Assembly: GCA_026990815.1 (NCBI GenBank)
Contig: JALXCS010000334.1
Coordinates: forward strand, 4,644-11,766
From: Methylomonas sp.
GTDB taxonomy: Bacteria > Pseudomonadota > Gammaproteobacteria > Methylococcales > Methylomonadaceae
Direction: 5' to 3'
Length of the DNA: 7,123 nt
In this document: positions 1 to 7,123 of the stretch, piece after piece
How the letters are laid out: each line of letters starts with the position of its first letter
How positions within the stretch are numbered: the stretch's first letter is position 1
Notes under the pieces: model-generated
Seen by the model: only the letters and a program-made list of their open reading frames with translations
What the model was told of the DNA's origin: nothing
Databases searched by the model: none
Position numbers and translations under genes: made by a program

Positions 1-1233
1 TTCATCAACTAGATCAGCCAGAAAAGTTGAACAAACGCCTTTGTGTTCCCGGCCATAGCTGTGATACCGGACACTGGCAACGGTTAAATGAACAGTTTCA
101 GGGTATAAATTGCCGCTGGAAGAAATAGAATAGGCGCGATGTTGCAAGGGTTTTAACAAGGCTAAAAATTCGGCGGCAGAAAATTCAACGTTTGGGAATT
201 GCAGTAACAGATCCAGCGTATCTCTTCCCCATAAATAATCAGCCAGTTCGTCTTTATCGCCCGATTCCAGAATACCATTAAGTTCCTGATCTCCCGAACG
301 CAATGCAATTTCGTTGATAAATTCCTTTGCAGGTTGCTTGATTTCAAAATGCACCCGGAGTGCTTCACGAAGCAAGGTTGGTTTGCCATTTACCGGCTCA
401 TCTTCGTCACCAGTGCAACCAATGGCTTTAATGATGTCATCAACCAGTTGCGGGCAGTTGACAGGAATGATATTTAAGGCATCGCCTGCTTCATAGTGCA
501 AGCCGGAACCACTGATGGAAAGTTCATAATGACGGGTTTCTTTGGAGGAGCCTGCGCCAGTCAGCAGGCGATTAACCAGCATTTTTGCCGGAAACGGATT
601 TTTGCGATTGTATTTAGGCTTGTCAGATGCAGGGTGTTCGATATCAACGAGGCTGGTTGTCGATCCGTCAGACATTAAAGGGACGACTGAGTTTAACCAG
701 GATTCAGCGGCCTCTTCGTAATCCACATCACAGTCTACCCGTTCTTCAATTCTTGTCGCGCCAAGTTCTGACAGGCGATTGTCCCAGTCGATGCCTGCCT
801 GACAAAATTTGTCATAACTGGTGTCGCCAAGTGCAAGCACGGAATACTTCATGTTTTCAAGTTGCGGCGCGGAATCCTGGCAGATGCTTTCCCAAAGGAT
901 TTCAGCATTGTCCGGCATTTCGCCATCTCCATAGGTGCTGGTAATGACTAATAAATATTCAAAGCTCGACAGGGTTTCCAGGTCAATTTCATCCATGCCG
1001 TAAACCTTCGGGGTCAAGCCGTGGGTTTTAGCCAATGTGGCGGCATCATGGGCGATGGATTCTGATGTTCCAGTCTGGGTGCCGTAGATAATATGAATAA
1101 TTCGGGAACTTGCAGGTTTTACGGCGCCGGCAATTTGCACCATGTGGGTATGCATGCCAGCGAAAAATCCATTGAGCCAAGCGCGTTGTAATTCGGTAAA
1201 AGGCGCATCATGAGGAATTAATGGTGTTTTCAT
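1..1233 (-). CDS. cysJ: CysJ-like NADPH diflavin reductase (sulfite reductase flavoprotein alpha subunit type), C-terminus cut by window edge
   Basis: The 411 visible residues match the first two-thirds of sulfite reductase flavoprotein, which passes electrons from NADPH through FAD to FMN and on to a partner (in the classic case the CysI haemoprotein, in the cytoplasm). The N-terminal helix LQRAWLNGFFAG (residues 15-26) corresponds to the conserved N-terminal segment of CysJ. A flavodoxin domain follows at about 45-188, with the FMN phosphate loop YGTQTGTSES (50-59), STYGDGEMPDN (99-109) and ALGDTSYDKFC (134-144). The FAD-binding ferredoxin-reductase-like part starts near 215, with RAYS (366-369) and GVCSTF (399-404). 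The NADPH domain, about 190 residues in E. coli CysJ, lies beyond the edge. ATG at 1233 fits family alignment; the ribosome site is weak. It lies 88 bp downstream of gltB on the same strand, behind a terminator-like hairpin. cysI is not visible, so the partner is unknown and the gene symbol is tentative. Confidence 0.85.
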   Translation of the reverse strand, partial: MKTPLIPHDAPFTELQRAWLNGFFAGMHTHMVQIAGAVKPASSRIIHIIYGTQTGTSESIAHDAATLAKTHGLTPKVYGMDEIDLETLSSFEYLLVITSTYGDGEMPDNAEILWESICQDSAPQLENMKYSVLALGDTSYDKFCQAGIDWDNRLSELGATRIEERVDCDVDYEEAAESWLNSVVPLMSDGSTTSLVDIEHPASDKPKYNRKNPFPAKMLVNRLLTGAGSSKETRHYELSISGSGLHYEAGDALNIIPVNCPQLVDDIIKAIGCTGDEDEPVNGKPTLLREALRVHFEIKQPAKEFINEIALRSGDQELNGILESGDKDELADYLWGRDTLDLLLQFPNVEFSAAEFLALLKPLQHRAYSISSSGNLYPETVHLTVASVRYHSYGREHKGVCSTFLADLVDE

Positions 1234-1256
1234 GTTGATATTCTTTGCTCTTGCAT

Positions 1257-1294
1257 AAAAATTGCCGGCAATTTAAAAAAGACCGGCAATTTTT
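1257..1294 (-). terminator. Hairpin terminator between gltB and the flavoprotein gene, possibly bidirectional
   Basis: A perfect 12-bp inverted repeat (1257-1268 and 1283-1294, core ATTGCCGG/CCGGCAAT) encloses a 14-base A-rich loop. The arms end in A and T runs, so either strand's transcript would form a GC-cored stem ending in U residues. On the minus strand it lies 28 bases after the gltB stop and ends 23 bases before the flavoprotein start. It should therefore end or attenuate the gltB transcript. The left arm is part of a self-complementary 12-mer (1261-1272), so a second, smaller hairpin is also possible. Strength is inferred, not measured. Confidence 0.75.
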
Positions 1295-1321
1295 TGATGT
1301 CAATGATTTAAATTTGGATAT

Positions 1322-4300
1322 TTATACTGCTTCTGTGTCTTCTTCCAGCATTTCCAGAACAATATCGTGACTGCACTGCGCGGCCAGATAAGTTTCTACG
1401 GAAGGGATGTTAGCCAGCGCGGCACGGTTGATGGCGCTTTGCTCAATAATCCAGGTAGTCGTGCCGATTGAGTAAATGCTTTGTACATCCCGTTTCATTA
1501 ATGCTGTTTTGTAATCATTCAGACGTTTTTCAGCGGTTAGAATGGCAAGTTGCTTGTCGGTATAATTGCCATAAGCTTCCCGTGTGTCTTTAACAATAGC
1601 ATCTTGCAGTTTTCTGGCTTGCTGATCAATTAATCGGCTGATCAATTGCTCGTTCGCAGCATCAGAGGAGGGTTCATTGCTTTGTGAAAAGGCGATTTGC
1701 CGGGCTTTGTTGATGACAGCAAAACTATTGAGTAATTTAAAGGTCAATGCCGTGTCAGTCTCGCCATAAGCAGGAATTTGGCCATTAAACAAAGGCTGCT
1801 GATTATCATTGGCTTTTTTGATTTCCAGAATTTGTTGCTGGGCGAAAGCAACTGATAATTCCTCAATCATGGCTTTTCTGTCCATGGTTTGGGCAATGTG
1901 TTCAGCCGTTTGGGTTTTGTATAGCGCTAATGGAATAGCAAATTTGAAATATTGCCGCTCATTTTCCCAATTATTCAAGATTTTACGGGCCTTGCTGGAA
2001 TCCGCATATTCAGCGTGTTGCTCTAACATGTATAAAATACATTGTTCATGAGCTTTGGCTGAATCAGTTTCATCAGTCAAATCATAAAATATAACTGATG
2101 ATTTATCATAGTACTGTTCCAATTTATTGTCTGGGTCATATTGATAGGCATTGCCTCCAGACATACCATTACAGACACCATTGCCAAAACTGCCGATATT
2201 GAGGACGGCACCATTGGTCATGTATTCACAAGCGAAATCTCCAACACCTTCAACAACAGCCATTGCCCCTGAATTCCGAACGGCAAACCGGTCTCCAGCT
2301 TCCCCGTTAATAAATGTTTTTCCGCCACTGGCACCGAATAAAGCAAAGTTGCCAATCAGAACGTTTTCTCTCGGGATTTTTTTGCCACCTCCTGGTGAGC
2401 GAATAATAATGGTCCCGCCACTGGCTGTTTTACCAACGCCATCGTTACAAGTGCCGGTATGTTCCATGCGCATGCCGTCATTCAGGAATGCCGCATAACT
2501 TTGTCCGGCAGAGCCGGCAGTACGGATAATGATGGTATCGGGAACAAGGTAACGCCGTCCATGATGATTTACATAGATCTGTTTAGATTCTTTGGCTTGC
2601 AGTTCAGATAATCCATAAGCCAGAATACGCTCAATATCAATGGCAGTCTGACCACCTACGGTTTTGTTGCGGTTATTAAGTTTGTAATCCTGACCTTCTA
2701 TAATGAGTTGCTTATTATTGCCATAAATTATCTCGGATTTAACCCTTTCAATAATTTTATCGTCAATACTAAAATCAGCTTCCATGTAAATTGGGTTGCC
2801 AACCTTGACGACATCAACTTGTTGCAATAAGGCGGTGAAATCCAGTTGTCCAATCATGTCCTTGTGATTGATCAAATGCAACAAGTCAGTTTGGCCACGA
2901 ATGTTCAGCAGACTTTTATAGCCAAGTGAAACCAGAATTTCTCTGACTTCGTGGGCTACGTTCATAAAAAATTGCGCCAAAATTCTTGGGTCACCCTTGA
3001 ATTCTTCATGGGTTGTGGTTAATCCAGCAGGACATTTTACATTACAGTTTTTGGCCATCACGCAGCGCAGCATCATTAAGGCCGTTGTGCCAAATTCAAA
3101 GGAATCACCACCAAGAATGGCTGATTTTACAACATCCATGCCACTTTGATGGGCAGCGCTGCAACGCAACACGACTTTGTCTCGCAAGCCGTTGGCAGCC
3201 AGTGCCTGATGAACTTCGGCAATGCCGATTTCCGGAGAACGGCCTGTGTTTTTCAGGCTGGTGACAGCAGCCGCACCCGTGCCGCCGGTATTTCCGGCGA
3301 CATTGATGACATCGGCGCCTGCTTTGGCAACACCAACAGCAATGGTGCCAATACCTTCAGATGAAACCAGTTTGACAACCACTTTAACGCGAGCTGCTTT
3401 GGCATCATGAATTAGTTGTCCCAGGTCTTCAATAGAATAGGTATCGTGATGGGGTGGGGGGCTGATCAGTTCCACTTTTGGGGTGCCGCCACGAAGCGCT
3501 GCAATTTCAACCGTGACTTTTGGTGCGGGCAATTGGCCGCCTTCGCCTGGTTTTGCGCCTTGGGCGATTTTTATTTCGATTTCTTCGATATTCAAATCAG
3601 CCAGGTAACCTGCCCAGACTCCGAATCTCCCGGAAGCAAATTGCTTGATTTTGCTGGAACGCAGCGTGTTGAAACGGCTTGAATGTTCGCCGCCTTCACC
3701 GGAGTTGCTCATTGCACCAGCAATGTTGGTGCCGTGAGCGGCTGCTTCATGGGCAGGGCCAATCAAGGCGCCATGGCTCATTGCGCCAGTTGCAAGCGCT
3801 GCGGTAATTTCATGGGCGGGTTGAACTTCGCCAAGTGAAACAGATGAAGGGGGAGTTTTGATATTTTGTAAATAATTGGCTAACAAGCCATTACCCTTTT
3901 CCGAAACCTGAATATGAATCTGGTCATTGTTGATATTCAGGTCAAATTCTTCATCGGCAAAGCGATCTTTTAAGTGTGCCGCTAAATTTTCCAGACGTGA
4001 AGCAACTGGATTTTCTAAAGCAATAACAAATTCTTGTTCAGCTTGTTTTTTAACGGATAAGCCATTAATCAAGAAGTTATTGTTTCCAATCAGGTTTTGT
4101 TTGCCCAGGATTGTGTCGAAATCCTGCTTGGTGGAAGCTTTACTGACATCAGCAGGAAAGTGCATGATGTCACGCAAGGCGGCCGGTCTTGCTTCTCTTT
4201 CCAGATACAGATTTTCAGTAAAACTGCGATAAGCGGGCGTTATCCCGAATGAGTCAATTTGTTCCGGCGTGCGTTTCTCATAACCTGTGTTCAGATAGGC

Positions 4301-6838
4301 GATATCTGAGGCGGCATGTGATTTTTCTCTGGTCATATAAAGCACAGGTTCATCGGTCATCTTGATATATTCCCTGACCGCAGTGTTGCCGAAAGTGTGT
4401 CCAGCGCCATCCTGGCGTTCTTTAAACAGCCCGAGAAATGGAATATCCTTTTCTTCTTTAACTTCAAGCGCTTTGAAATGCCATTCTGTGGCACTGGCAG
4501 CAATATCGGCGTAACGGGCGCCGCCGACCGATGAATGAATATTTGGAAAATAGGGCCTTAATTTGGGCTCTTCGGTATCCAGATAATTGGATTCAAAAAA
4601 TTCCCCGCCAATATAGCTTTCAGCAGTACATAAACCAAATTTACCCATAGTTTTCATGAGTGATTTTTCTGCCGCTTTCTGGAAATTATCCAGGGCTTTT
4701 TGTTGCTCTTCCTTTGTCGAAAAATGACTAATCACCCGATTATGAACACTGAGGGGGCAAATAGCAGATGCGCCAAAGCCCAAAATGGTTGCAATGTCGT
4801 GAGGGCTGGCGGCTTGTCCGGTTTCGGCAATCAAGGATGAGTTGAATCGCAGGCCTTTATTGACCAAATGCTGATTTGCGGCCGCAATCATTAACAAAGC
4901 CGGAATGGCTGCTTTATCCTTGTGGATATTGATGTCACTTAAAATGATAATGCCGTAACCATTTTGTGCGGCTTGTTCAATTTGTTCGCAGACAGCATGT
5001 AATGCCGACTCCAGATTATCTTCATTTTCCTTGTCGTTTTTTGAAGGCGTAAACAGCATGTCTAGCGTGATTACTTTAACAGCATCCTGATTGCGGATTT
5101 GCTCCAATTGTGTGCGTTGCAGGATTGGCGAGTTTATAACCAGTTGTTTGCTGGCAGTTTTGGCAAAAGTGGGTTTTGCACCCAGGGCGACTCTTAACGT
5201 CATGCCGTCGCTTTCGCGCAGCGAATCCAAGGGAGGATTGGTGACCTGCGCAAACCGCTGGCTGAAATACCGTGACATGCCGCCTTCTTTGCCTGATAAA
5301 GCATTAGGGGTAATGCCGTAGCCCATTGCCGATACTTTTTCCAGGCCGGTAGTCAGCATGGGGTCAAGTAAAAACTTGAAACTTTCCTGGTTTAACGAAT
5401 AAGCGGTATGCCGTTGATTAATATTGAAATATTGGTTTTCTTTTAACTTGTCAAGATTGACGGTTGGCAGTTCATCCAGATGGGTGCATTTTTCATCAAG
5501 CAGAGCCTGATAATCTTGCTCTTTTGCCAATCTTTCCATGACTTGATGGCTGGTGTAAGATTTTCCGGTCGAATGGTCGAAATAAAGCATGCCGCCAGCT
5601 TCAATGCGTCCGCGCCTTAAAACTTCAGATGCAGGAAAATCAATCTGGCCGGCTTCTGACATAACAGCCAGATAGTCATTGGTTTCAACAGAGCGCAAAG
5701 GACGTAAACCGAGCCGGTCAAGCCGTGCGCCAACCCGAATGCCATCGCTGAATACCAGTGCCGCAGGACCGTCGTTTTTTTCTTCATAGAGGCTGAAATA
5801 TTCCAGCATGGCGCGTACTTCAGGCGATAAGGTGGGGTCATTTTCCCAGGCGGGCGGCATCATTGCCAAAACGGCGGTAACAATATCCAGGTCGTCTTCA
5901 TTAATTCTCCGGGTCAGGGTTTGGTCGAGACGTCCGGAGTCTGATTGTCCACAAGGAAAGACAATGTGTTTGTTATGTTGTCTGGCAATGGCATTTTCAC
6001 TTAACCGGTTTTTTTTGTCGGTGTTGAGTTCGCCATTATGTGCCATATACCGAAAAGGCTGGGCCATCATGGTCGCTGGCGCAGTATTGGTAGAGAATCG
6101 GGTATGGAAAAATAAAATTGAGACTTCATGATCTTCATTGTAAAGATCAGTAAAATAAGGTATTAATTCAAATGAATTTAGCCGGCCTTTATAAACTTGA
6201 GTGCGAGAACTCATGGATAACGGGTAAAAACCATTGAGTTCCGGACGGCCAAAGCCTTCAACTTCAATATCCAGCAGGACTTTTTGAATATATTTTTCAT
6301 ATTCGTCCTGAGAGGCAGAATTTAAAGTTTTTGGGCGTCCAAAAATAACCTGTTTGATCGGCAGTTGCGCTTTTACTGCAGCCTTATTGATGACACTGTT
6401 ATCAACCGGAACATCCCGCCAGGTAAAAATTGGCAGATCAGCTTTTGCCAGGTATTTTTCGACCAGTTCGATTGCCGCTGAATCATAATGGCTGTGGTCT
6501 TCGGGGAAAAAGAAATTCGCAACACCAAAATTGCCCGGTTCCAGATCAGGTTTTTGGGTGATTTTACGGAAAAATTTTAACGATAAATCAATATTCACCC
6601 CGGCGCCATCGCCAATTCCCTCCGCGCTCATGCCGCCGCGATGCGGAATCGTGCATAGCGTTTCATTCGTCAAGGTTAATAACTGATGGGTTTGCTTGCC
6701 TTGTTTATGAGTAATAAACCCCACGCCGCAACTATCTCTGGATAGCTCAGGATTATGAAGTGTTTTGCGTTTGTTTTTGGAGGAATTAGCCATCATCATT
6801 TTGCCGCAATTACCCAGGTTCCCGATTAAAACATTCAT
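1322..6838 (-). CDS. gltB: Glutamate synthase large subunit, divergent long form (1838 aa)
   Basis: Glutamate synthase (GOGAT) hydrolyses glutamine and transfers the ammonia through a tunnel to 2-oxoglutarate, giving two glutamates; it acts in the cytoplasm. Domains are in the usual order (residues from ATG 6838). The Ntn amidotransferase is at 37-430, with catalytic Cys37 (RDSCGVGF), HTRFSTNT (245-252), HNGELNT (267-273) and SDS (299-301). The central domain is at about 470-760. The FMN/3Fe-4S synthase domain is at about 1000-1340, with SNSGEGGE (1044-1051), GAKPGEGGQLP (1094-1104), SPPPHHDTYSIEDL (from 1126) and cysteines 1259, 1265 and 1269. The GXGXG beta-helix is at about 1380-1575. Typical GltB has about 1480-1550 residues. 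The extra length is an insertion near 896-1000 and a C-terminal tail from about 1655. The cysteine spacing is x5-x3 instead of the usual x5-x4. The start is uncertain: TTG 6841, ATG 6838 and an ATG triplet at 6799-6791 are all in frame and none has a clear ribosome site. No gltD is adjacent; a CysJ-like gene follows. Confidence 0.95.
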   Translation of the reverse strand: MNVLIGNLGNCGKMMMANSSKNKRKTLHNPELSRDSCGVGFITHKQGKQTHQLLTLTNETLCTIPHRGGMSAEGIGDGAGVNIDLSLKFFRKITQKPDLEPGNFGVANFFFPEDHSHYDSAAIELVEKYLAKADLPIFTWRDVPVDNSVINKAAVKAQLPIKQVIFGRPKTLNSASQDEYEKYIQKVLLDIEVEGFGRPELNGFYPLSMSSRTQVYKGRLNSFELIPYFTDLYNEDHEVSILFFHTRFSTNTAPATMMAQPFRYMAHNGELNTDKKNRLSENAIARQHNKHIVFPCGQSDSGRLDQTLTRRINEDDLDIVTAVLAMMPPAWENDPTLSPEVRAMLEYFSLYEEKNDGPAALVFSDGIRVGARLDRLGLRPLRSVETNDYLAVMSEAGQIDFPASEVLRRGRIEAGGMLYFDHSTGKSYTSHQVMERLAKEQDYQALLDEKCTHLDELPTVNLDKLKENQYFNINQRHTAYSLNQESFKFLLDPMLTTGLEKVSAMGYGITPNALSGKEGGMSRYFSQRFAQVTNPPLDSLRESDGMTLRVALGAKPTFAKTASKQLVINSPILQRTQLEQIRNQDAVKVITLDMLFTPSKNDKENEDNLESALHAVCEQIEQAAQNGYGIIILSDINIHKDKAAIPALLMIAAANQHLVNKGLRFNSSLIAETGQAASPHDIATILGFGASAICPLSVHNRVISHFSTKEEQQKALDNFQKAAEKSLMKTMGKFGLCTAESYIGGEFFESNYLDTEEPKLRPYFPNIHSSVGGARYADIAASATEWHFKALEVKEEKDIPFLGLFKERQDGAGHTFGNTAVREYIKMTDEPVLYMTREKSHAASDIAYLNTGYEKRTPEQIDSFGITPAYRSFTENLYLEREARPAALRDIMHFPADVSKASTKQDFDTILGKQNLIGNNNFLINGLSVKKQAEQEFVIALENPVASRLENLAAHLKDRFADEEFDLNINNDQIHIQVSEKGNGLLANYLQNIKTPPSSVSLGEVQPAHEITAALATGAMSHGALIGPAHEAAAHGTNIAGAMSNSGEGGEHSSRFNTLRSSKIKQFASGRFGVWAGYLADLNIEEIEIKIAQGAKPGEGGQLPAPKVTVEIAALRGGTPKVELISPPPHHDTYSIEDLGQLIHDAKAARVKVVVKLVSSEGIGTIAVGVAKAGADVINVAGNTGGTGAAAVTSLKNTGRSPEIGIAEVHQALAANGLRDKVVLRCSAAHQSGMDVVKSAILGGDSFEFGTTALMMLRCVMAKNCNVKCPAGLTTTHEEFKGDPRILAQFFMNVAHEVREILVSLGYKSLLNIRGQTDLLHLINHKDMIGQLDFTALLQQVDVVKVGNPIYMEADFSIDDKIIERVKSEIIYGNNKQLIIEGQDYKLNNRNKTVGGQTAIDIERILAYGLSELQAKESKQIYVNHHGRRYLVPDTIIIRTAGSAGQSYAAFLNDGMRMEHTGTCNDGVGKTASGGTIIIRSPGGGKKIPRENVLIGNFALFGASGGKTFINGEAGDRFAVRNSGAMAVVEGVGDFACEYMTNGAVLNIGSFGNGVCNGMSGGNAYQYDPDNKLEQYYDKSSVIFYDLTDETDSAKAHEQCILYMLEQHAEYADSSKARKILNNWENERQYFKFAIPLALYKTQTAEHIAQTMDRKAMIEELSVAFAQQQILEIKKANDNQQPLFNGQIPAYGETDTALTFKLLNSFAVINKARQIAFSQSNEPSSDAANEQLISRLIDQQARKLQDAIVKDTREAYGNYTDKQLAILTAEKRLNDYKTALMKRDVQSIYSIGTTTWIIEQSAINRAALANIPSVETYLAAQCSHDIVLEMLEEDTEAV

Positions 6839-6871
6839 CAAAGTTGAGTCAAAATTTAGTGAAAATTCTCT

Positions 6872-6900
6872 ATTCTAACATTGACTTAATGTTTTGTCAT
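6872..6900 (-). promoter_or_regulatory. Sigma70-type promoter for gltB
   Basis: On the minus strand ATGACA (6895-6900, one mismatch to TTGACA) is followed after exactly 17 bases by TAGAAT (6872-6877, one mismatch to TATAAT). Transcription would start near 6865, about 27 bases before ATG 6838 and about 66 before the ATG cluster at 6799. No clear operator was seen. The call rests on consensus match and position only. Confidence 0.6.
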
Positions 6901-6942
6901 TTCAGTTGAGCGGTTTGCCAGGGCAATCGGGTTTAAAATCAG

Positions 6943-6971
6943 TTGAAATTATAATTTAGATGAGGTATTAA
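6943..6971 (+). promoter_or_regulatory. Possible transposase promoter inside the IS end
   Basis: TTGAAA (6943-6948) and TATTAA (6966-6971) are separated by 17 bases, which would place the transcript start about 15 bases before the transposase ATG. The -10 box matches only four of six consensus bases and the region is AT-rich, so this could be chance. Such a short leader, with no clear ribosome site, would fit the low expression usual for transposases. Confidence 0.3.
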
Positions 6972-6992
6972 AGCTATCATTTTGATTTTATA

Positions 6993-7123
6993 ATGACAGA
7001 GCAACCCATAGCCTCAATTATTCACCATTTTTCAAGTATTGAAGACCCAAGAAGAAACAGACTCAAAAAACATCAACTCAGTGATATATTTTTCATCACA
7101 CTTTGCGCGACCATTTGTGGTGC
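6993..7123 (+). CDS. ISAs1-family transposase, N-terminal 43 residues, cut by window edge
   Basis: The visible peptide begins MTEQPIASIIHHF and carries the N-terminal signature of ISAs1-family DDE transposases (the DDE_Tnp_1-associated domain): an F-x-x-I-x-DPRR segment (FSSIEDPRR, 13-21), then a basic stretch and HQLSDIFFITLCATICG (27-43). In full-length members this leads to the DDE catalytic domain, which is beyond the edge, so whether this copy is intact cannot be judged. ATG at 6993 is the natural start by similarity; an upstream GAGG (6962-6965) is too far away to be its ribosome site. It is read divergently from gltB. Confidence 0.82.
   Translation, partial: MTEQPIASIIHHFSSIEDPRRNRLKKHQLSDIFFITLCATICG

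Larger units (their letters stand above)
6919..7123 (+). mobile_element. ISAs1-family insertion sequence, left part only
   Basis: The transposase start at 6993 is of ISAs1 type, so an IS end must lie in the 150 bases between it and gltB. The likely left terminus is CAGGGCAATCGGGTTT at 6919, because ends of this family commonly begin CAGGG, and the 74-base distance to the transposase start is reasonable. The right end and the target duplication are outside the window, so the boundary is unproven. If correct, the element stops 18 bases short of the gltB -35 box. Confidence 0.6.

Noticed and set aside
162..944. Short open frames overlapping the flavoprotein gene on both strands
   Set aside because: The minus-strand frame that starts at 1233 carries clear flavodoxin and FAD motifs through the whole stretch, so the other frames are coincidental.
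1325..1879. Fused GltD or ferredoxin domain at the GltB C-terminus
   Set aside because: No glycine-rich dinucleotide-binding motif and only one cysteine are present in the tail, so neither domain can be supported.
2151..2498. Open frame on the + strand opposite gltB (others at 3013-3264, 3416-3682, 3927-4232, 5091-5321 and 5808-6131)
   Set aside because: They lie wholly antisense to the well-conserved gltB domains, have no recognisable protein features and no ribosome sites, and are explained as shadows of the real frame.
3032..3064. Frameshift or sequencing error as cause of the short cysteine spacing
   Set aside because: The loss is a whole codon and conserved sequence continues in frame on both sides. 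A frameshift would destroy the following PAGL and GDPRILAQFF segments.
6901..6930. Sigma54-type promoter on the minus strand (TGGCA near 6917-6921)
   Set aside because: The GC half of the -12 element (TTGC) is not found at the required distance, and the TGGCA falls on the likely IS boundary.
1..7123. CRISPR array, tRNA or rRNA gene, phage genes
   Set aside because: No regularly spaced repeats, tRNA-like cloverleaf or rRNA sequence was seen. The window is filled by three genes and short gaps.

Overview
The window looks like the chromosome of a gammaproteobacterium-type organism with moderate GC (mid-40s percent by eye). This rests on the CysJ-like flavoprotein, the proteobacterial-style glutamate synthase and the ISAs1-type element. 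A methanotroph-like lineage is possible, but nothing in the window fixes the genus.

Layout: almost the whole window is read from the minus strand. From right to left on the + coordinates, there is first the left part of an ISAs1-family insertion sequence (about 6919 to the window edge). Its transposase is read on the + strand and is cut off by the edge. Next comes a short intergenic region holding a good sigma70-type promoter (6872-6900, minus strand). This promoter serves a very long glutamate synthase large-subunit gene (gltB, stop at 1322). After an 88-bp gap filled by a hairpin terminator (1257-1294) lies a CysJ-type diflavin reductase gene, starting at 1233 and running off the left edge. 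No stretch above 300 bases lacks a gene.

How it may work together: GltB makes glutamate from glutamine and 2-oxoglutarate and needs two electrons. These normally come from the NADPH-oxidising GltD subunit or from ferredoxin. No gltD is visible on either side. The next gene downstream on the same strand encodes an NADPH-dependent FAD/FMN electron-transfer protein. This GltB is also unlike the textbook enzyme: it has a shortened cysteine spacing at the 3Fe-4S site, an altered FMN-phosphate-loop region, an insertion of roughly 85-100 residues before the FMN domain, and roughly 185 extra C-terminal residues. The most interesting hypothesis is therefore a divergent glutamate synthase class fed by a CysJ-like diflavin reductase. 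The plain alternative is an ordinary cysJ whose position beside gltB means nothing. The IS lies just upstream of the gltB promoter and may have displaced upstream control sites.
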